Positions 1 to 10,496 of a stretch of DNA of 64,000 nt are shown here, piece by piece (position 1 is the first letter of the stretch; the number at the start of each line of letters is the position of its first letter). Position numbers and translations under genes: made by a program. The DNA is from Stereum hirsutum FP-91666 SS1 (Eukaryota > Basidiomycota > Agaricomycetes > Russulales > Stereaceae). The notes under the pieces are model-generated. The model searched no databases. It saw only the letters and a program-made list of their open reading frames with translations, and was not told the origin of the DNA. The stretch lies in contig NW_006763131.1 of assembly GCF_000264905.1 (NCBI RefSeq), positions 1,729,661 to 1,793,660 on the forward strand, written 5' to 3'.

Positions 1-334
1 CGGCAGCGTCAGCCTTTGCATTATTGGTCGTGTTCGCGAAGCACGATCTGTCCCTCTCGTCCCCTAATACGTGTGCATGTGGTGGTGGTTGTGTTGACGA
101 TGGCACGTGGTGTGGTCGATTTTGCTGCGATTCGGTGAAGGAGCGACGTTTGGGCGGGCTCGAGTCGAGTGCGGAGTAGTGCGAGGTGGAGTGTCGACGT
201 TTGGTGGGTGAAGATAGTGGTTTTGTGGAGGGGACGTCGAAGGCGTCGTCGGTGGGCGGGATGTTCTCGCGCTCGGGTAGCGCAGCCTTCTTTCCCTCTG
301 CAGACAAAAAAAGAAAAAGCAGAAAAAGGTACAG
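1..334. other. Left-edge non-coding stretch
   Basis: This is the sequence 3' of the sirtuin stop codon. It is GT-rich on the + strand and holds only short overlapping frames with compositionally biased, repetitive translations. I see no conserved protein motif, RNA gene or clear promoter. It probably carries the sirtuin 3' UTR and the flank of a gene outside the window. Confidence 0.4.
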
Positions 335-1735
335 TCAGGAAAAAGCGAGATGAGAGACACGATAGACAGCGAACGCACTCTTCCCCTTCGTTTTCCCTTT
401 CGTCACCTTAAATTTTTGTCCCTCCTCACCCACTACTACCCCCGAGGCCGCCGGCCCATCCAACGTTGTCTGCACCTCCCAGTCCTCCGGCCTATCCCTC
501 CTCCACTGCTCTACCACCCTCTCCACCCACTCATCCGTCGTCCCCTCCACATGATAATCGATAATCCCATTCCACTCGCTCCCCGGCGCCGTCTTGTTCA
601 CAAATATCACCTTATGCGACATCCTTGGCGTCGACGTCGACTTCGACGACGAAGCAGCAGGGCCGGTGCCAGCAGCAGCAGCAGGAGGGGAGGGCGCACC
701 CGCGTGGACAGTCCGCGCGAACTCCTTGACGAGCTTCTTGAGCCCGTGGACTTTGAGCGAAGTGCCCATGACGATGAGCAGATCGGGCCGCTTGGCGAGG
801 TCACCGGTCTGGATGGTTCCGATGTCGTCCCCGAGCGGGTGTGGTTCGTCGTAGAGGACGATAGCAGGACGGAGAGTTCCGACCTTGAGCGCCCGAGCAG
901 ACCGCGCGACTCGTGCTTCCGCTGCGAACGCATGTATCCAGAGACGCCACAAAGCAAGAGGGAAGATAACATGAGACATAACAAGAATAAAAATCAAATG
1001 AGCAAGGGGCGTGGGGACGTAAGAAGAGGGAGAAAAAAGAGGGCGTACAGCGTGCATTGCATTCGGGACAGTCAGGCGCGATGCCTTCGTTGAAGAGTCG
1101 GAGGTACTCCTTCGTGCACGGAAGGTCGGCAGAACAGAACGTACAGCGCACGCGGTGGATGTCGCCATGTAGCTGCACGTTTCGCACGTCCTTCGTCTTG
1201 AGCTTCGACTTGCCTTTGCTAGTCGCTGCCCGCGCGTCATCGCTCGAGCTACCGAGCAGGCCGGCACGCTCCTCGAACCCATCGATGTTTTGTGTGTACG
1301 ACCGAAGGAGCTTCTTCTTCGTGTCTAGCGTTTTGAGAAAGGTGTGGGTAGGTGAGGGAGAAGCGGCGTCGACGGATTGTTTGAGTTGGGAGATGAAGGT
1401 ATAAAAGACGGATGTCGATGTCGGGTCGCGGAATAACGAGGCATCGAAAAGGTCGCGACCCTTCATAACGACGTCAGGGTATTGTTGCTTGACGAGATTG
1501 TACAATCCATCGGATGATCGGAAATCCTGTTCAGAGAGAGGGAGAAAAGCGTCAGAGTGGAGACAAAGCCAAGACGCGGCATGACACGGACTGGGATTCC
1601 ACACGAGCACGAGATGCCAGCACCGGTCACGACGACGATGCGTTTCGATTTAATGACGGCGGAAGTGAGCGCGGCGACTTGTCTGCGTAGGGAGGCATCG
1701 GCAGCGGCGGCGTCGAGACTGAGGGAGACGACCAT
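335..1735 (-). CDS. Hst3/Hst4-like NAD-dependent histone deacetylase (sirtuin)
   Basis: Class I sirtuin that removes acetyl groups using NAD+. Fungal Hst3/Hst4 members act in the nucleus on histone H3 K56ac and protect genome stability. Three exons (1735-1592, 1526-1049, 921-335) join in frame to 402 aa. Visible motifs in order: NAD-binding VVVTGAGISCSCGIPDFRSS near residue 35; YTQNIDGFE (the TQNID sirtuin signature); VQLHGD with the catalytic His; zinc ligands CTFC and CPEC; then LRPAIVLYDEPHP and the NAD-site MGTSLKVHG. The start chosen is the ATG at 1735, 32 residues before the GAGIS loop; upstream in-frame sequence looks non-coding. The 127-nt second intron is longer than the local norm. 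The Hst3/4 assignment, rather than Sir2/Hst2, rests on the overall order and the GTLRPAIVLYDE segment. The C-terminal tail is Ser/Ala/Pro-rich with basic KGKTKGK. Confidence 0.88.
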
Positions 1736-2114
1736 GGTCGTGGGCGGGGGACGCGGGCGGGGTGGGAGGTGGCGGTTGGGTTGAGAGAGAAGAAATGAGG
1801 GCGGAAAGCAGCCCGGTGAACCAACAGCCAGGAACGGCGGCCTGGCGCTCCGCTGTTCAACACTTTCGCGTCGCGCGTCAGATCGCCACGTGCGCATGTG
1901 TATTGATGCCCCACGCCCGCATCTTATCGCAGATTAGATTTTGGCCTGCAGACACCCACCGACGTCCACAACTTCGACCAAAATTATTGCTCGCAAAAAA
2001 TGTCTTTTATGAGGAGGTAGTACTGTAGCAAAGGGAACCTCGATTCACAATCGTAACCTCGCCCACATGATGGGTACCTCTCAACTTTAAATTTCTCCTC
2101 CCACACTCCACGCC
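1736..2114. other. Intergenic: sirtuin promoter and RNase T2 3' flank
   Basis: Both neighbours are on the minus strand, so this holds the sirtuin promoter and the RNase T2 3' end. I see no convincing TATA box, RNA gene or extra coding sequence. Confidence 0.4.
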
Positions 2115-3344
2115 TCACCGAACCTCACGCTCGGACGTGGGTGTCCTCTCGTAATAATGAATACCAGCTGTAGCAGAGCAAGTGCTATTATAGGTCGTGT
2201 CCAAGATCTTGAACTGCCCGAATTGTTCCTGTGCAATTGCAATAGTCGGTAAGCCATCGATAGTGAAGAAGAACAGACAGGAGGTGTCACTGACCGTTCC
2301 CAGAACGTGGTTGTAATACCACACTTCTTGCAGAACAGTCCCGTTACTTCCACATCCGACGTAGGGAAGAGAACCGGTCTGAGCCTTCAATGCGGTCTGA
2401 ATCTGCGAGAGAGGATACGTCGTCTTGTTCGATGGCACGATCCCGGAACTGAGGCCAGCAGAATGAGTTCATGTGCAGAGGATGGTAGAAAGAAGCAGAA
2501 GACGTACGCCGCAAGGATGTCGTATGTAGGGAACATTTTGAAAGCACGAATGACAGCCTGGAAGAAATCAACGACATCCTGATGCTCCTTGTAGTCCGGT
2601 CCGTAGCAAGCGACATCGAAAGTAGAAGTGCACGTCGCATGCTTTGAGAACTATTCGAGTATATGAGTTGAATAAATGACCCTTGCTTGAAAACAGATAA
2701 ATACGAACCTCATGAGCCCAGAACCCCTCGTTCTTTTCTCCCTGGCTAACCCAATATTTGTTCACTGCAGAAAAATAATCACAGTGAGTCTTGCCACACT
2801 ACAAATGCACCCAAGCGGCCCACGTACTGAAATCAAGCAGATCCTGCCTTCCGAAGTCTTTCACGAACGTATCCACACCAGGACCAGTATACGCCGTGAC
2901 ACTGCTATCATCAGGCAATGGATCATACTGCCTCGACGCATCACAATATTGCCCATACGTCTAGTCACCGCCAATACCCGCCAATATCAACATAATGATG
3001 AACGATAAGAGAGGACACAAACGCACCCCGTCACAATTATCCGGCCACAACCCATGGATCGTCCAACTCCCCTTCGGCAACAACTGTCCCTCCTCCTCAT
3101 ACCCCGTATACGTGTCCCAGAACTGAGTCTGCAGTACCAATCCACCCGGCGTAGGCGAGCAGCACGTATTCTCGATCGTCGTCGTATTTTCGCAGGAGAA
3201 CGTGAAAGGTTGACTAGCACATGCAGAGATATTCGGATACGTGTTGGGTACTACGGATTGACGGAGAGAGAGGTCTAGATACTCTGCATTGGCCACAGAA
3301 AAGAGCGCAGCGAGGACGACGAGGTAGACCATTTTGGAAAGCAC
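2115..3344 (-). CDS. Secreted RNase T2 family ribonuclease
   Basis: Extracellular or vacuolar acid endoribonuclease that cleaves single-stranded RNA through a 2',3'-cyclic phosphate. Five exons (3344-3027, 2960-2828, 2764-2709, 2650-2508, 2448-2115) join in frame to 327 aa. An N-terminal signal peptide is visible (MVYLVVLAALFSVANA, cleavage after ANA). Both catalytic signatures are present: CAS I WTIHGLWPDNCDG around residue 94, and CAS II FWAHEFSKHATC, which is created by splicing exon 3 to exon 4. Many cysteines fit the disulphide-rich T2 fold. The last exon carries YVGCGSNGTVLQEVWYY, typical of fungal T2 enzymes. Two in-frame ATGs lie four codons apart (3344 and 3332); either gives a signal peptide. 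A TATA box lies about 68 bp upstream. Confidence 0.92.
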
Positions 3345-3909
3345 AGCGAAGAGCAGACAAGCTAGGAGAGGGGCGTAGCTCCGTCCAGAGATTCAGAGCA
3401 GGTTAATGCATCTTATATATGTGCCGCCCCGGAGAAAGTGTGGTTTTCGCGATGGTGCCTGCGAAGAAGTCAGTGGAGGACGCGACCCATGTGCTGCACG
3501 ATCCCCACGGCTGCTGAAATGTTTGACCAAGGCCCAAAGGGAGATAAGTGCATGCTCTAGGGAGATATAGGCGCATCACGTTCTGCCCTGTAGAGTATTA
3601 TGATTGGCGGTGAGCGACGGGGAAGGGGCGGACGTTGGTGACATCGGCGAGGGCCGCTTGACGTTGTCAAATAACCTCTGCACATCATCCATCACGTCCT
3701 TATCACCTCCACCGAACGTGCATGCAGGAAACACAGGCAGCGAATAAATTGTGTCGCAAACATCATATACCCTGCAATGGTGGATAGTCCGTGGTAGGCG
3801 TTCAAATGAGAGAAGTGTTGATGAGCTTTATTTCCATCTTGCTTATATCCACAAATATCGTACACCAGCGCCGTACACCTCTTCTCAAAACATTTCCCTG
3901 ACTCGTCAT
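3345..3909. other. Intergenic: RNase T2 promoter and barrel-protein 3' flank
   Basis: Apart from the TATA box at 3412-3419, I see no gene, RNA or repeat. The neighbouring genes both run on the minus strand. Confidence 0.4.
3412..3419 (-). promoter_or_regulatory. TATA box of the RNase T2 gene
   Basis: The minus strand reads CATATATAAGATG here, about 70 bp before the start codon at 3344, which leaves room for a short 5' UTR. It is the only good TATA match in the upstream region. Confidence 0.6.
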
Positions 3910-4620
3910 CTACTCGCGATCCCACCGCTTGAGGAACTTCACATCCCTCCTCTCCCTATCCGTAATACTACTCTGCAACCTCGTCCTCCACGGCGTGCTC
4001 GTCGCGATCTTATACTCCTCCGTCCCCTCCCTCTCCTTCCCACTCGCCCACTCATGCACCGCCAAATACTTCGGCGGCTGTCCCCCCGTCGCCTTCGTAC
4101 CCGCCTTTGCAGCCTCCTTCAACACAAACCTTCTACTCCGAATCCACCCCGGCACCTTCGCCAACAACGGAATATGCTCCTCGTCATACCACCTATTGAA
4201 CTCCTCCTCCGCCTCCGGCTTCACCGAAATACCCACAATCAACGCATACGGCGCCGTCTTCTTCGGGTCGTATAATGCCGAGGGCGGCGTCGCTTTTCCC
4301 TCAGGCGGGTTATACACCTCGTAAGTTCTCCGATCTAACACCTCCATCTTCGAGAAAATGTCTTTCTCGCGCTCGCTGCGCGTTTCCGCGAGGGTGGAAT
4401 AAGGCGGGACGAGCGTCGATTCGTACGATTCGAGATCGTAGTATGCTGCCCAGGACGGTTTTTGGCCGTCGTCGGCGCTGAAGCGTGCCCAGGAGGAGAA
4501 GGCGGGGATGTTCACGCGGAGAGGGATGTGCTCGTTGTCGTACCAGTCATGATACTCGGCTTCGGGGACGGCGGGACCTGGCTCGGCGAAGACGAGGAGG
4601 AAGCCTTTAGGGGTGGACAT
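3910..4620 (-). CDS. Two-domain dimeric alpha/beta-barrel (EthD-like) protein
   Basis: Intronless 236-aa protein built of two ferredoxin-like halves. Each half has the same signature: EYHDWYDNEHIPLRV near residue 22 and EFNRWYDEEHIPLLAKVPG near residue 141. This W-Y-D-x-EH-I-P pattern is typical of dimeric alpha/beta-barrel (DABB/EthD-like) proteins, where the His/Asp side chains line the barrel. The tandem copy implies that one chain folds into the pseudo-dimer. Fungal relatives are common and mostly uncharacterised, some acting on small aromatic or polyketide substrates; the substrate here cannot be inferred. There is no signal peptide. The ATG at 4620 is the first of the frame and has a TATA box about 120 bp upstream. 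Absence of introns is unusual in this window and could indicate retroposition or transfer, but is not proof. Confidence 0.8.
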   Translation of the reverse strand: MSTPKGFLLVFAEPGPAVPEAEYHDWYDNEHIPLRVNIPAFSSWARFSADDGQKPSWAAYYDLESYESTLVPPYSTLAETRSEREKDIFSKMEVLDRRTYEVYNPPEGKATPPSALYDPKKTAPYALIVGISVKPEAEEEFNRWYDEEHIPLLAKVPGWIRSRRFVLKEAAKAGTKATGGQPPKYLAVHEWASGKEREGTEEYKIATSTPWRTRLQSSITDRERRDVKFLKRWDRE

Positions 4621-5099
4621 GACTGCGCGTGTAGCTTTGTGCAGGTGAGTTTGACGGTTTATGCAGGGAAGATGGTGGTCAAAGAGGTTGTGAGAGGAGT
4701 TGACAGTAGCTGGGGACTTGAGAACAAACCTAGTGTGGTGGTTTTATATGCGGTCGCCCGTATTCCGTCGAGGATGAGATCATGCTTCCGGATGTGGATG
4801 GTTGCTGCAGGCTGAGGAAGCAGGTCCAGTGATGCCTGCGCTTGCATATGGACGAGCTCGCAATCGCACAATCATGATACGAATGTCCCCGAAGAACTTA
4901 GAAGAAGTGACAATACAATGCAGAAGTGTACAGCAGAAAATACATCGAGACTGCGCTAACAGATACAGCAATGGTCCAGACAACAGCAATACAAGCCCCA
5001 GCAGGGGTGGGTACCAATAGTTACACAGATGAGAACGAAGCAGGCAGATGCAGATGAGGTGGGAAGCTGAAAGTCTAAGGCCAAGGAGCGAATCAGATC
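4621..5099. other. Intergenic: barrel-gene promoter and DMC1 3' flank
   Basis: Holds the TATA box at 4741-4748 and the DMC1 terminator region. No other gene or repeat is seen. Confidence 0.4.
4741..4748 (-). promoter_or_regulatory. TATA box of the alpha/beta-barrel gene
   Basis: The minus strand reads GCATATAAAACCAC, with TATAAAAC about 120-128 bp before the start codon at 4620. Confidence 0.55.
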
Positions 5100-7180
5100 T
5101 CAGACGTCGGCCCATCCACCTTCATCTAGTTTATAGGACGCTTCGGACTCGGGTTTGTCGGGACTGTCCACGAGTTTGGCCACACGCTCTTCAGCTCGTC
5201 CTGCAAAAGTAAATGCGTCAGAAAGAGCGTCGCGATGGGTAAGGTGAGTGGGATTACCTTTGCGAAGAAACATGCGCGTCGCGGATGCGTGTGAGATGAT
5301 GTGACCACCGATAGGTTTCAATGCCCCGCCAGCAACGAACGTCATCGTCGCACCCGGGTCGGCTTCAAGGAGAGTAAGCGTATTATCAGTATTTGCCTGA
5401 AGGAGAAGACTACGGCGAAAGACTCACATTGTACTTGGTTGGTGATCAAGACGACGACCTGTGGATAAAGTAATTACAGGTGCACATGAGTATTATGGAA
5501 CAATCACTGACGTTGTACTCCTCAGATAATTTGGTGAGTTTGGAAAGCATCTGTAATAATGATATTGGAGATCGGTAGTCGTTCAGCAGTAAACCAGGTG
5601 ACTGTTACCTGTCCAAGCTAAAAAGGTAGATGAGCACGATGAAACTCATAGCTAGAACGATAATGTCTCACTTTCTGCTGACGCTCGCTCAATTCACCCC
5701 GTCCTGAGAAATCAACTCGGAAGAGGGCCATTATGCTGTCGACGATCTACAGGGTTGAATGAGACCTAGCCCGGAACAATATGACTGAAAGGAACGAACA
5801 ATCAGTCTGAAATCCTTGTCTTCCGCAAACCTCATGGAACACTCGTTAATGAGTTCCATCTAAATTCGATATCAGCCTTTATCTCAACAAGTAGAACAGA
5901 GGAAGGTACGGACCTGATGTTCACTGTTGAACGCGCGAGCTATAGATAAAACGAACGACAGCCAGGACATGAATATAATGATATAAAACTAGAAGCTCGA
6001 GACGAACCGTAGAGTATGTTCTCTAACGCCATATCGCCATTCACACCAAAACGCTCCGCGATGGACTTGATACGGTCAGGCCGAAACGTCCCTACAAAAA
6101 AGGGTGAAAACGAGTACGATAGTATCGACATGAGCGTACACATACCCTCGGTGTCGATATATGCGACCTGCAAAGCTTGTCAACGGTCAGGCAGGCCAAG
6201 AAACAACGCATATACTCACCTTCCCGGACGTCCCACCAAGTTCTGGAGGAAGTTGCGCCATAACACTGAGTGTATGCGCAAGCTGCGTCTTTCCTGTACG
6301 ATACTCGCCGTATACTACACTCCATTTTATCGACGACGCGTCAAGAGAAGGCATAAGCAAACGACGAACCCTCAGTAATGGATTGAGACATCAGTCCACC
6401 TAGCATAGGAAAAAGAGAAGAGTTATAAACCATGCATGTTGATATGAAGAAAGAACAACGTACCTCCTAACATAGCATCCACCGCTTTACTACCGGTGCT
6501 CAGATTCATGACACGCCTCCGTTTATCTTGCATCTCCAGCCCAGTGGCGAACGACGACCCCTGCGTGGCTCGTCAACATATGCGCCATAGAGAATATAAA
6601 CGAGACGGACAAGCATCTTGTGGGCCGCTTCCTGTAGTGAAGGTCAACATATGCTCTGTTATGAGGTACGAGAGTAAAACGCACTTTGATCTTCTCTACC
6701 TTCGCCTCCGACATGCCCTATACACAAGTATGAAACATCGTGAATGAAGTCACGTGAAAGGGATATGTACGAACCTTGATCTTAAGCATCGTCCTGCGCG
6801 TCGTCATGTTCACTCCGGAGACCGTATGAATCGCCGATCCCTGGAACGTGTTGGTGTTGAATGGAATTGAAGCGAAAAATGAGCGCATATATTCACGTAC
6901 CTTTAGCTTCAAGATATCTTGCACGTTGATACCCTATTATCACCTGTTAATGATGGTCTTGCAGAAGGCATGACTCCAAACGGATGCATACATGCTGTTG
7001 CAACTCGTCAACACTGTCGAAAAAAGGAGCCTATACAGAAATAAGCTCATATAATGATCGCATTCAATGGATGCAAGGACGTACTGCATCGTCTGCAGCC
7101 TCTTCCTGAGGCTCCGGACTGCCGGCACGAGAAGCGTCGGCCTGAGGAGTGTCGGTCTGAGCGGTGTTACGGCGAACCAT
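5100..7180 (-). CDS. DMC1: Meiotic recombinase Dmc1
   Basis: RecA/Rad51-family ATPase that forms filaments on single-stranded DNA and pairs homologous chromosomes in meiosis. The start codon at 7180 opens an acidic N-terminus ([10 protein letters not shown]...EEAADDA). It is followed by the HhH domain in small exons ([41 protein letters not shown]), Walker [13 protein letters not shown] (completed by splicing), the Dmc1-type [18 protein letters not shown], Walker [21 protein letters not shown], and the end [19 protein letters not shown] followed by [16 protein letters not shown] and GGWADV. These strings fit Dmc1 better than Rad51 ([11 protein letters not shown] with ALENILYG). At least twelve exons, including a 9-nt one for LGQ at 5609-5617. 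Expression is expected mainly in basidia, but no meiosis-specific promoter element was identified. Confidence 0.93.
5609..5617 (-). other. 9-nt micro-exon of DMC1 (Leu-Gly-Gln)
   Basis: The minus strand reads ...ctttttag|CTTGGACAG|gtaaca... . The nine bases encode LGQ and join the exon ending ERQQK to the exon starting [13 protein letters not shown]. The result restores QKLGQMLSKL, invariant in Dmc1/Rad51 proteins. Skipping it would keep the frame but delete three core residues next to Walker B. Confidence 0.85.
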
Positions 7181-7483
7181 TGAATATGTGACAATTTTTT
7201 GTTAGTCGAGTGAAGGAAGCAGTCAGCAGTAATTGGGGAAAGAGGGAAAAGGAGCAGAAGCAAGTCGCGTTCGTGGCTCAGAAACGCCACATTTAAAGCG
7301 CGCAAATCGTCACGTGGTCGTGGCGAATCCCATTGTGGCGTCAGGACTCGGAACGACTGATCCAGATGGTATGTCAATTATCAGCAACGGCGCACAATCA
7401 ACTGCGAAAATACATGTAAGTGATAAGCAGCAGACAGCAGGCGGCGCACAAGAACGACGATAACTCTTCGGCACAACCGGGTG
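7181..7483. other. Intergenic: DMC1 promoter and BDP1 3' flank
   Basis: Both neighbours are on the minus strand. The stretch contains a CACGTG E-box-like core near 7312, but no TATA box or further coding sequence that I can support. Confidence 0.35.
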
Positions 7484-9686
7484 TTAGCCATCCCATTCAT
7501 CATTGTCGATGGACCCCAGGACCTCCACACCGTCATTCTGCGTCTTCTTCGACTTTTTTCCGGAGGACGGTCGAGATGGGCCAGGTGTTGAAGACTTAGC
7601 AGGCGTTGAAGCGCCATCGCCAGACGTCCCTGCAGCAGGACCTGATCCGTCAGCTTCTTGTCCATCAAGCTGGGATAAGTTCGGGCGAGTAGGAGCGCGA
7701 ATTTCTGGCGTCGGGCCCGAGAAGTCCTTCCCTGTCATTCGAGACAGAGTTTGCATATCTGTGTCGATGTAGATATATCAGTATCCGTCTATATGAATGG
7801 AAAGAGATCTTACCATATGGGACACGATGGTCAAGGCAATATTGGATGCGAGCAGGATTCTTCTTGTCCTCGGCTTTGAACTTGTTCTTGCAAGCCTTCC
7901 GGTCGCGGCCAGGCATAACGTACGAGATCAGTTCGTAATTCTCGCCGAATTGTGAAAGCGCCTGTAATCCGTGTTAGTTGAATATGAGCGTATATATGTG
8001 AATAGATTTTACCTCGTAAAACAATTCCGTCTCCATCCCACTCCAACGAGACCCTCCTGCTTTCTTCCCATATGAAGCAGAGTTGACGAACTTAGTAGCA
8101 TCGGATTCCTCAACATGCACGTAGTTCTCCGTCTCATTCTCCTCAGCCCTGTCGACAAAGAGGGATTCTTCGTCCACGATGGTCTCGCCGTTGGGTCCTA
8201 TTCGAACTTGCACAGTGAAGCGACTGGTATCTAGGGACTGCGAGTAATCAAACTGCGCGCTATCGTCTTTGCCACCCTCGTCGCCCTCGATGGTATTCTC
8301 AGCAGGAGGTTGGGAGCTTTCGGGAGTCGGTTGCTTGGATGTACTGGGAGCGTTGGTAGCAGGCTGAGACGAAGACGCGGCTGCTGGTCTGCCGTCGTCG
8401 ATATCCTCCTCGTCCCTCCCATACTTCTTCGCCTCGGTGACGGCCCTCATACGTGCCCGCCTCTCCTTATTAGATTGTTTCCAAGCGGCATGATTGTCGA
8501 AAATATGGGAAGCTTTGCTGCTTACACGACCTTGCCCCGTATCGTCGCAAAGGTTCGCCATAGTGATCACCGTGGGGTCCAAATCCTCTCCTGGCTCAGC
8601 GTCAGCGGAAAACGGAGGCGCCGACTCTTTGCGCTCGCGCGGAGCTGCACTCTTTCGCCTACGCTTCTTCGGTTGACTAGGCTCCTCTTCAGCACCTTCC
8701 TCAATCGCCTTCCGGGCGTTCACCTTCTTTCTTCGGGGTTTCTCCTGGGTCCCTTCGACCTGTCCTTCGACCTGACCGTCCGTCTCTGCAGCAGCGATGG
8801 CTTTCTTCGAGCGAGTACGCTTTCGGGAACCTTTCTCTGATGATTCTCCATTGTCGGCTGTCTCAGTTGTGGATCCCTTTCGTCGAGACGGACGTGAAGG
8901 TTTGACGACGCTGTCGGAGTTGAGACGAAGCCTTTGAGCATCTGAGCTTTGTATGTCGCCAAGATCATGAGGATGAGACAGTTCAGATTGATGAGGAAGC
9001 GGTGGTAAAGGGGATGTATCGAACTGTAAATTCGGATTCGAGAGATCCGGGATGGGCAGTGGCGTAGCCACAGGAGTTTGCGCAGGCTCTGACTGGGGCG
9101 GTATTGGTGGGGGGCCAGCCTGAATGGACGGTAGAGACGAAGGTGGAGTTGGGAATGGGTCGTTCTGGGCAGGATGTGATGCTGGAGGTGCTGTAGGGGT
9201 GACTCGAGGTGGTCCCATCGACGGTTGCCTCTTGCCGATAGTTATAGGAGTGGCTCTGACCGTGCCAGAACTGATGGGTGTCGCCGGCGTATAGACAGGA
9301 ATGGCATGTGGAGGTAAAGATGGTGGTTCCAAAAGCTGTGGTGCAGGGTTTGGTATCGAAACTTGAGCAGTTGTGGCGTGCGGGAGAGATGGAACAGGAG
9401 TTGGGTAGGGAGCATTCGATGGTTCGGAAGAGGAGCTCTGAGTTGGTCCCTGGACGTGTTCATGAGCGTTTGTGGAAGACGAAGCGACTGGTTGAGCAGA
9501 AGAAGAGGCGGTAGAAGGTGTGTCTTTCGGAGCAGGGGTCTGCGTCGATGTCCGTCGAGCATTGTCTGTCGGGGCGCGCGGTCGTCCCTTCGCCACTGGT
9601 TTGAAGACAGTCCCGCCTTTCTCTGTAATGCTGTTAGCCACGACAACTTGTAAGAGTTACAGTCACTCACGAACGCGGGTGGACAT
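7484..9686 (-). CDS. BDP1: TFIIIB B'' subunit Bdp1
   Basis: Component of the RNA polymerase III initiation factor TFIIIB, which binds TBP/Brf1 on tRNA and 5S genes. A 16-nt first exon (9686-9671, MSTRV + 1 nt) joins a large exon with a low-complexity N-terminal half rich in Pro, Ser and Thr and basic nuclear-signal patches (KKRRRKSAAPRERK). The conserved core is near the C-terminus: SRWSGMETELFYEALSQFGENYELISYVMPGRDRKACKNKFK, split by introns. This is the extended SANT domain diagnostic of Bdp1 (W-x-x-x-E-T-x-L-F-Y, then R-K-x-x-K-N-K-F-K). The tail is acidic and Pro-rich, ending in IDNDEWDG. The segment between the N-terminus and SANT is poorly conserved in the family. Confidence 0.87.
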
Positions 9687-10496
9687 AGCGTTACAACTGT
9701 AACCTCTGTATGAGCGGAGTGGTGATGAGAACGTAGTGGACGCGACAGGAAAAGCTCTGAAAGCAATCGGAAAGGACTAAGCAACCTTTGATGTGGTTTC
9801 CGGTGGTATGGCTCATGTGTGGCGCGTTATCTTATCTATAGGCCCACCACGCTGGCGCATTGTTGAGCAATTCGGGTGTTCAAACTTCAAACGTTCACTG
9901 TCTGCACCAACTTGTTCGCGCCACAGGTATTAGCTTCGTCCCCATTATGCTCAAAAAAATTCGCGGTACAAATCGCCAATGGCACGCGAGCTTGCGAGCG
10001 GAGTCTTGTACCACAGCACCCACATCTCATCCACGTTTGACCCGCACTCGTTTTATTGGCTTGAATTTCGCTCGCCCCTCGTCCAACTTTTCCGCTGAAA
10101 CAGTGACAACAGGACAGATGTATCACAGTGTGTTCCGCGCGGGTTCAGGCCATCCTAGTCTTGCAGCAAGTTGTGAAAAGAGACCCGTACGGGGTTGGCA
10201 TCAGACAAGTCCGTCTGAGTAAGTCATTGTAGTAGTCAGGAAGGGCGTGTTCTGTGAATTTATTTCGGGCGGTCTTGTTTCGGACGGCGGTCCTTGAAGA
10301 GACTCGTCCTTGTCAAGGAGCGTAACTTATCGGAGTGGCGACCGGACGGGCATATAGGAAGGAGGCCAGCAACGTTCACAGAAGCTGAAAGGACGGCGTA
10401 TAAGGATACAGAAAGCAAATATTACACAGCAGTAAGGTTCCATCGAACTATATCGCTATATCTTGAACATATCGGGCTTCATATTCTATGCCGGAC
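9687..10496. other. Intergenic: BDP1 promoter and RFC4 3' flank
   Basis: About 800 bp between two minus-strand genes. A 120-codon frame at 9860-10222 (+) has no recognisable motif and an uneven composition. I see no repeat, RNA gene or TATA box that I can support. Confidence 0.4.

Noticed and set aside
350..1093. 247-codon frame on the + strand
   Set aside because: Antisense to the sirtuin exons; Arg/Pro-rich translation typical of a shadow frame.
9860..10222. 120-codon frame (+) between BDP1 and RFC4
   Set aside because: No motif or domain and no support for expression.
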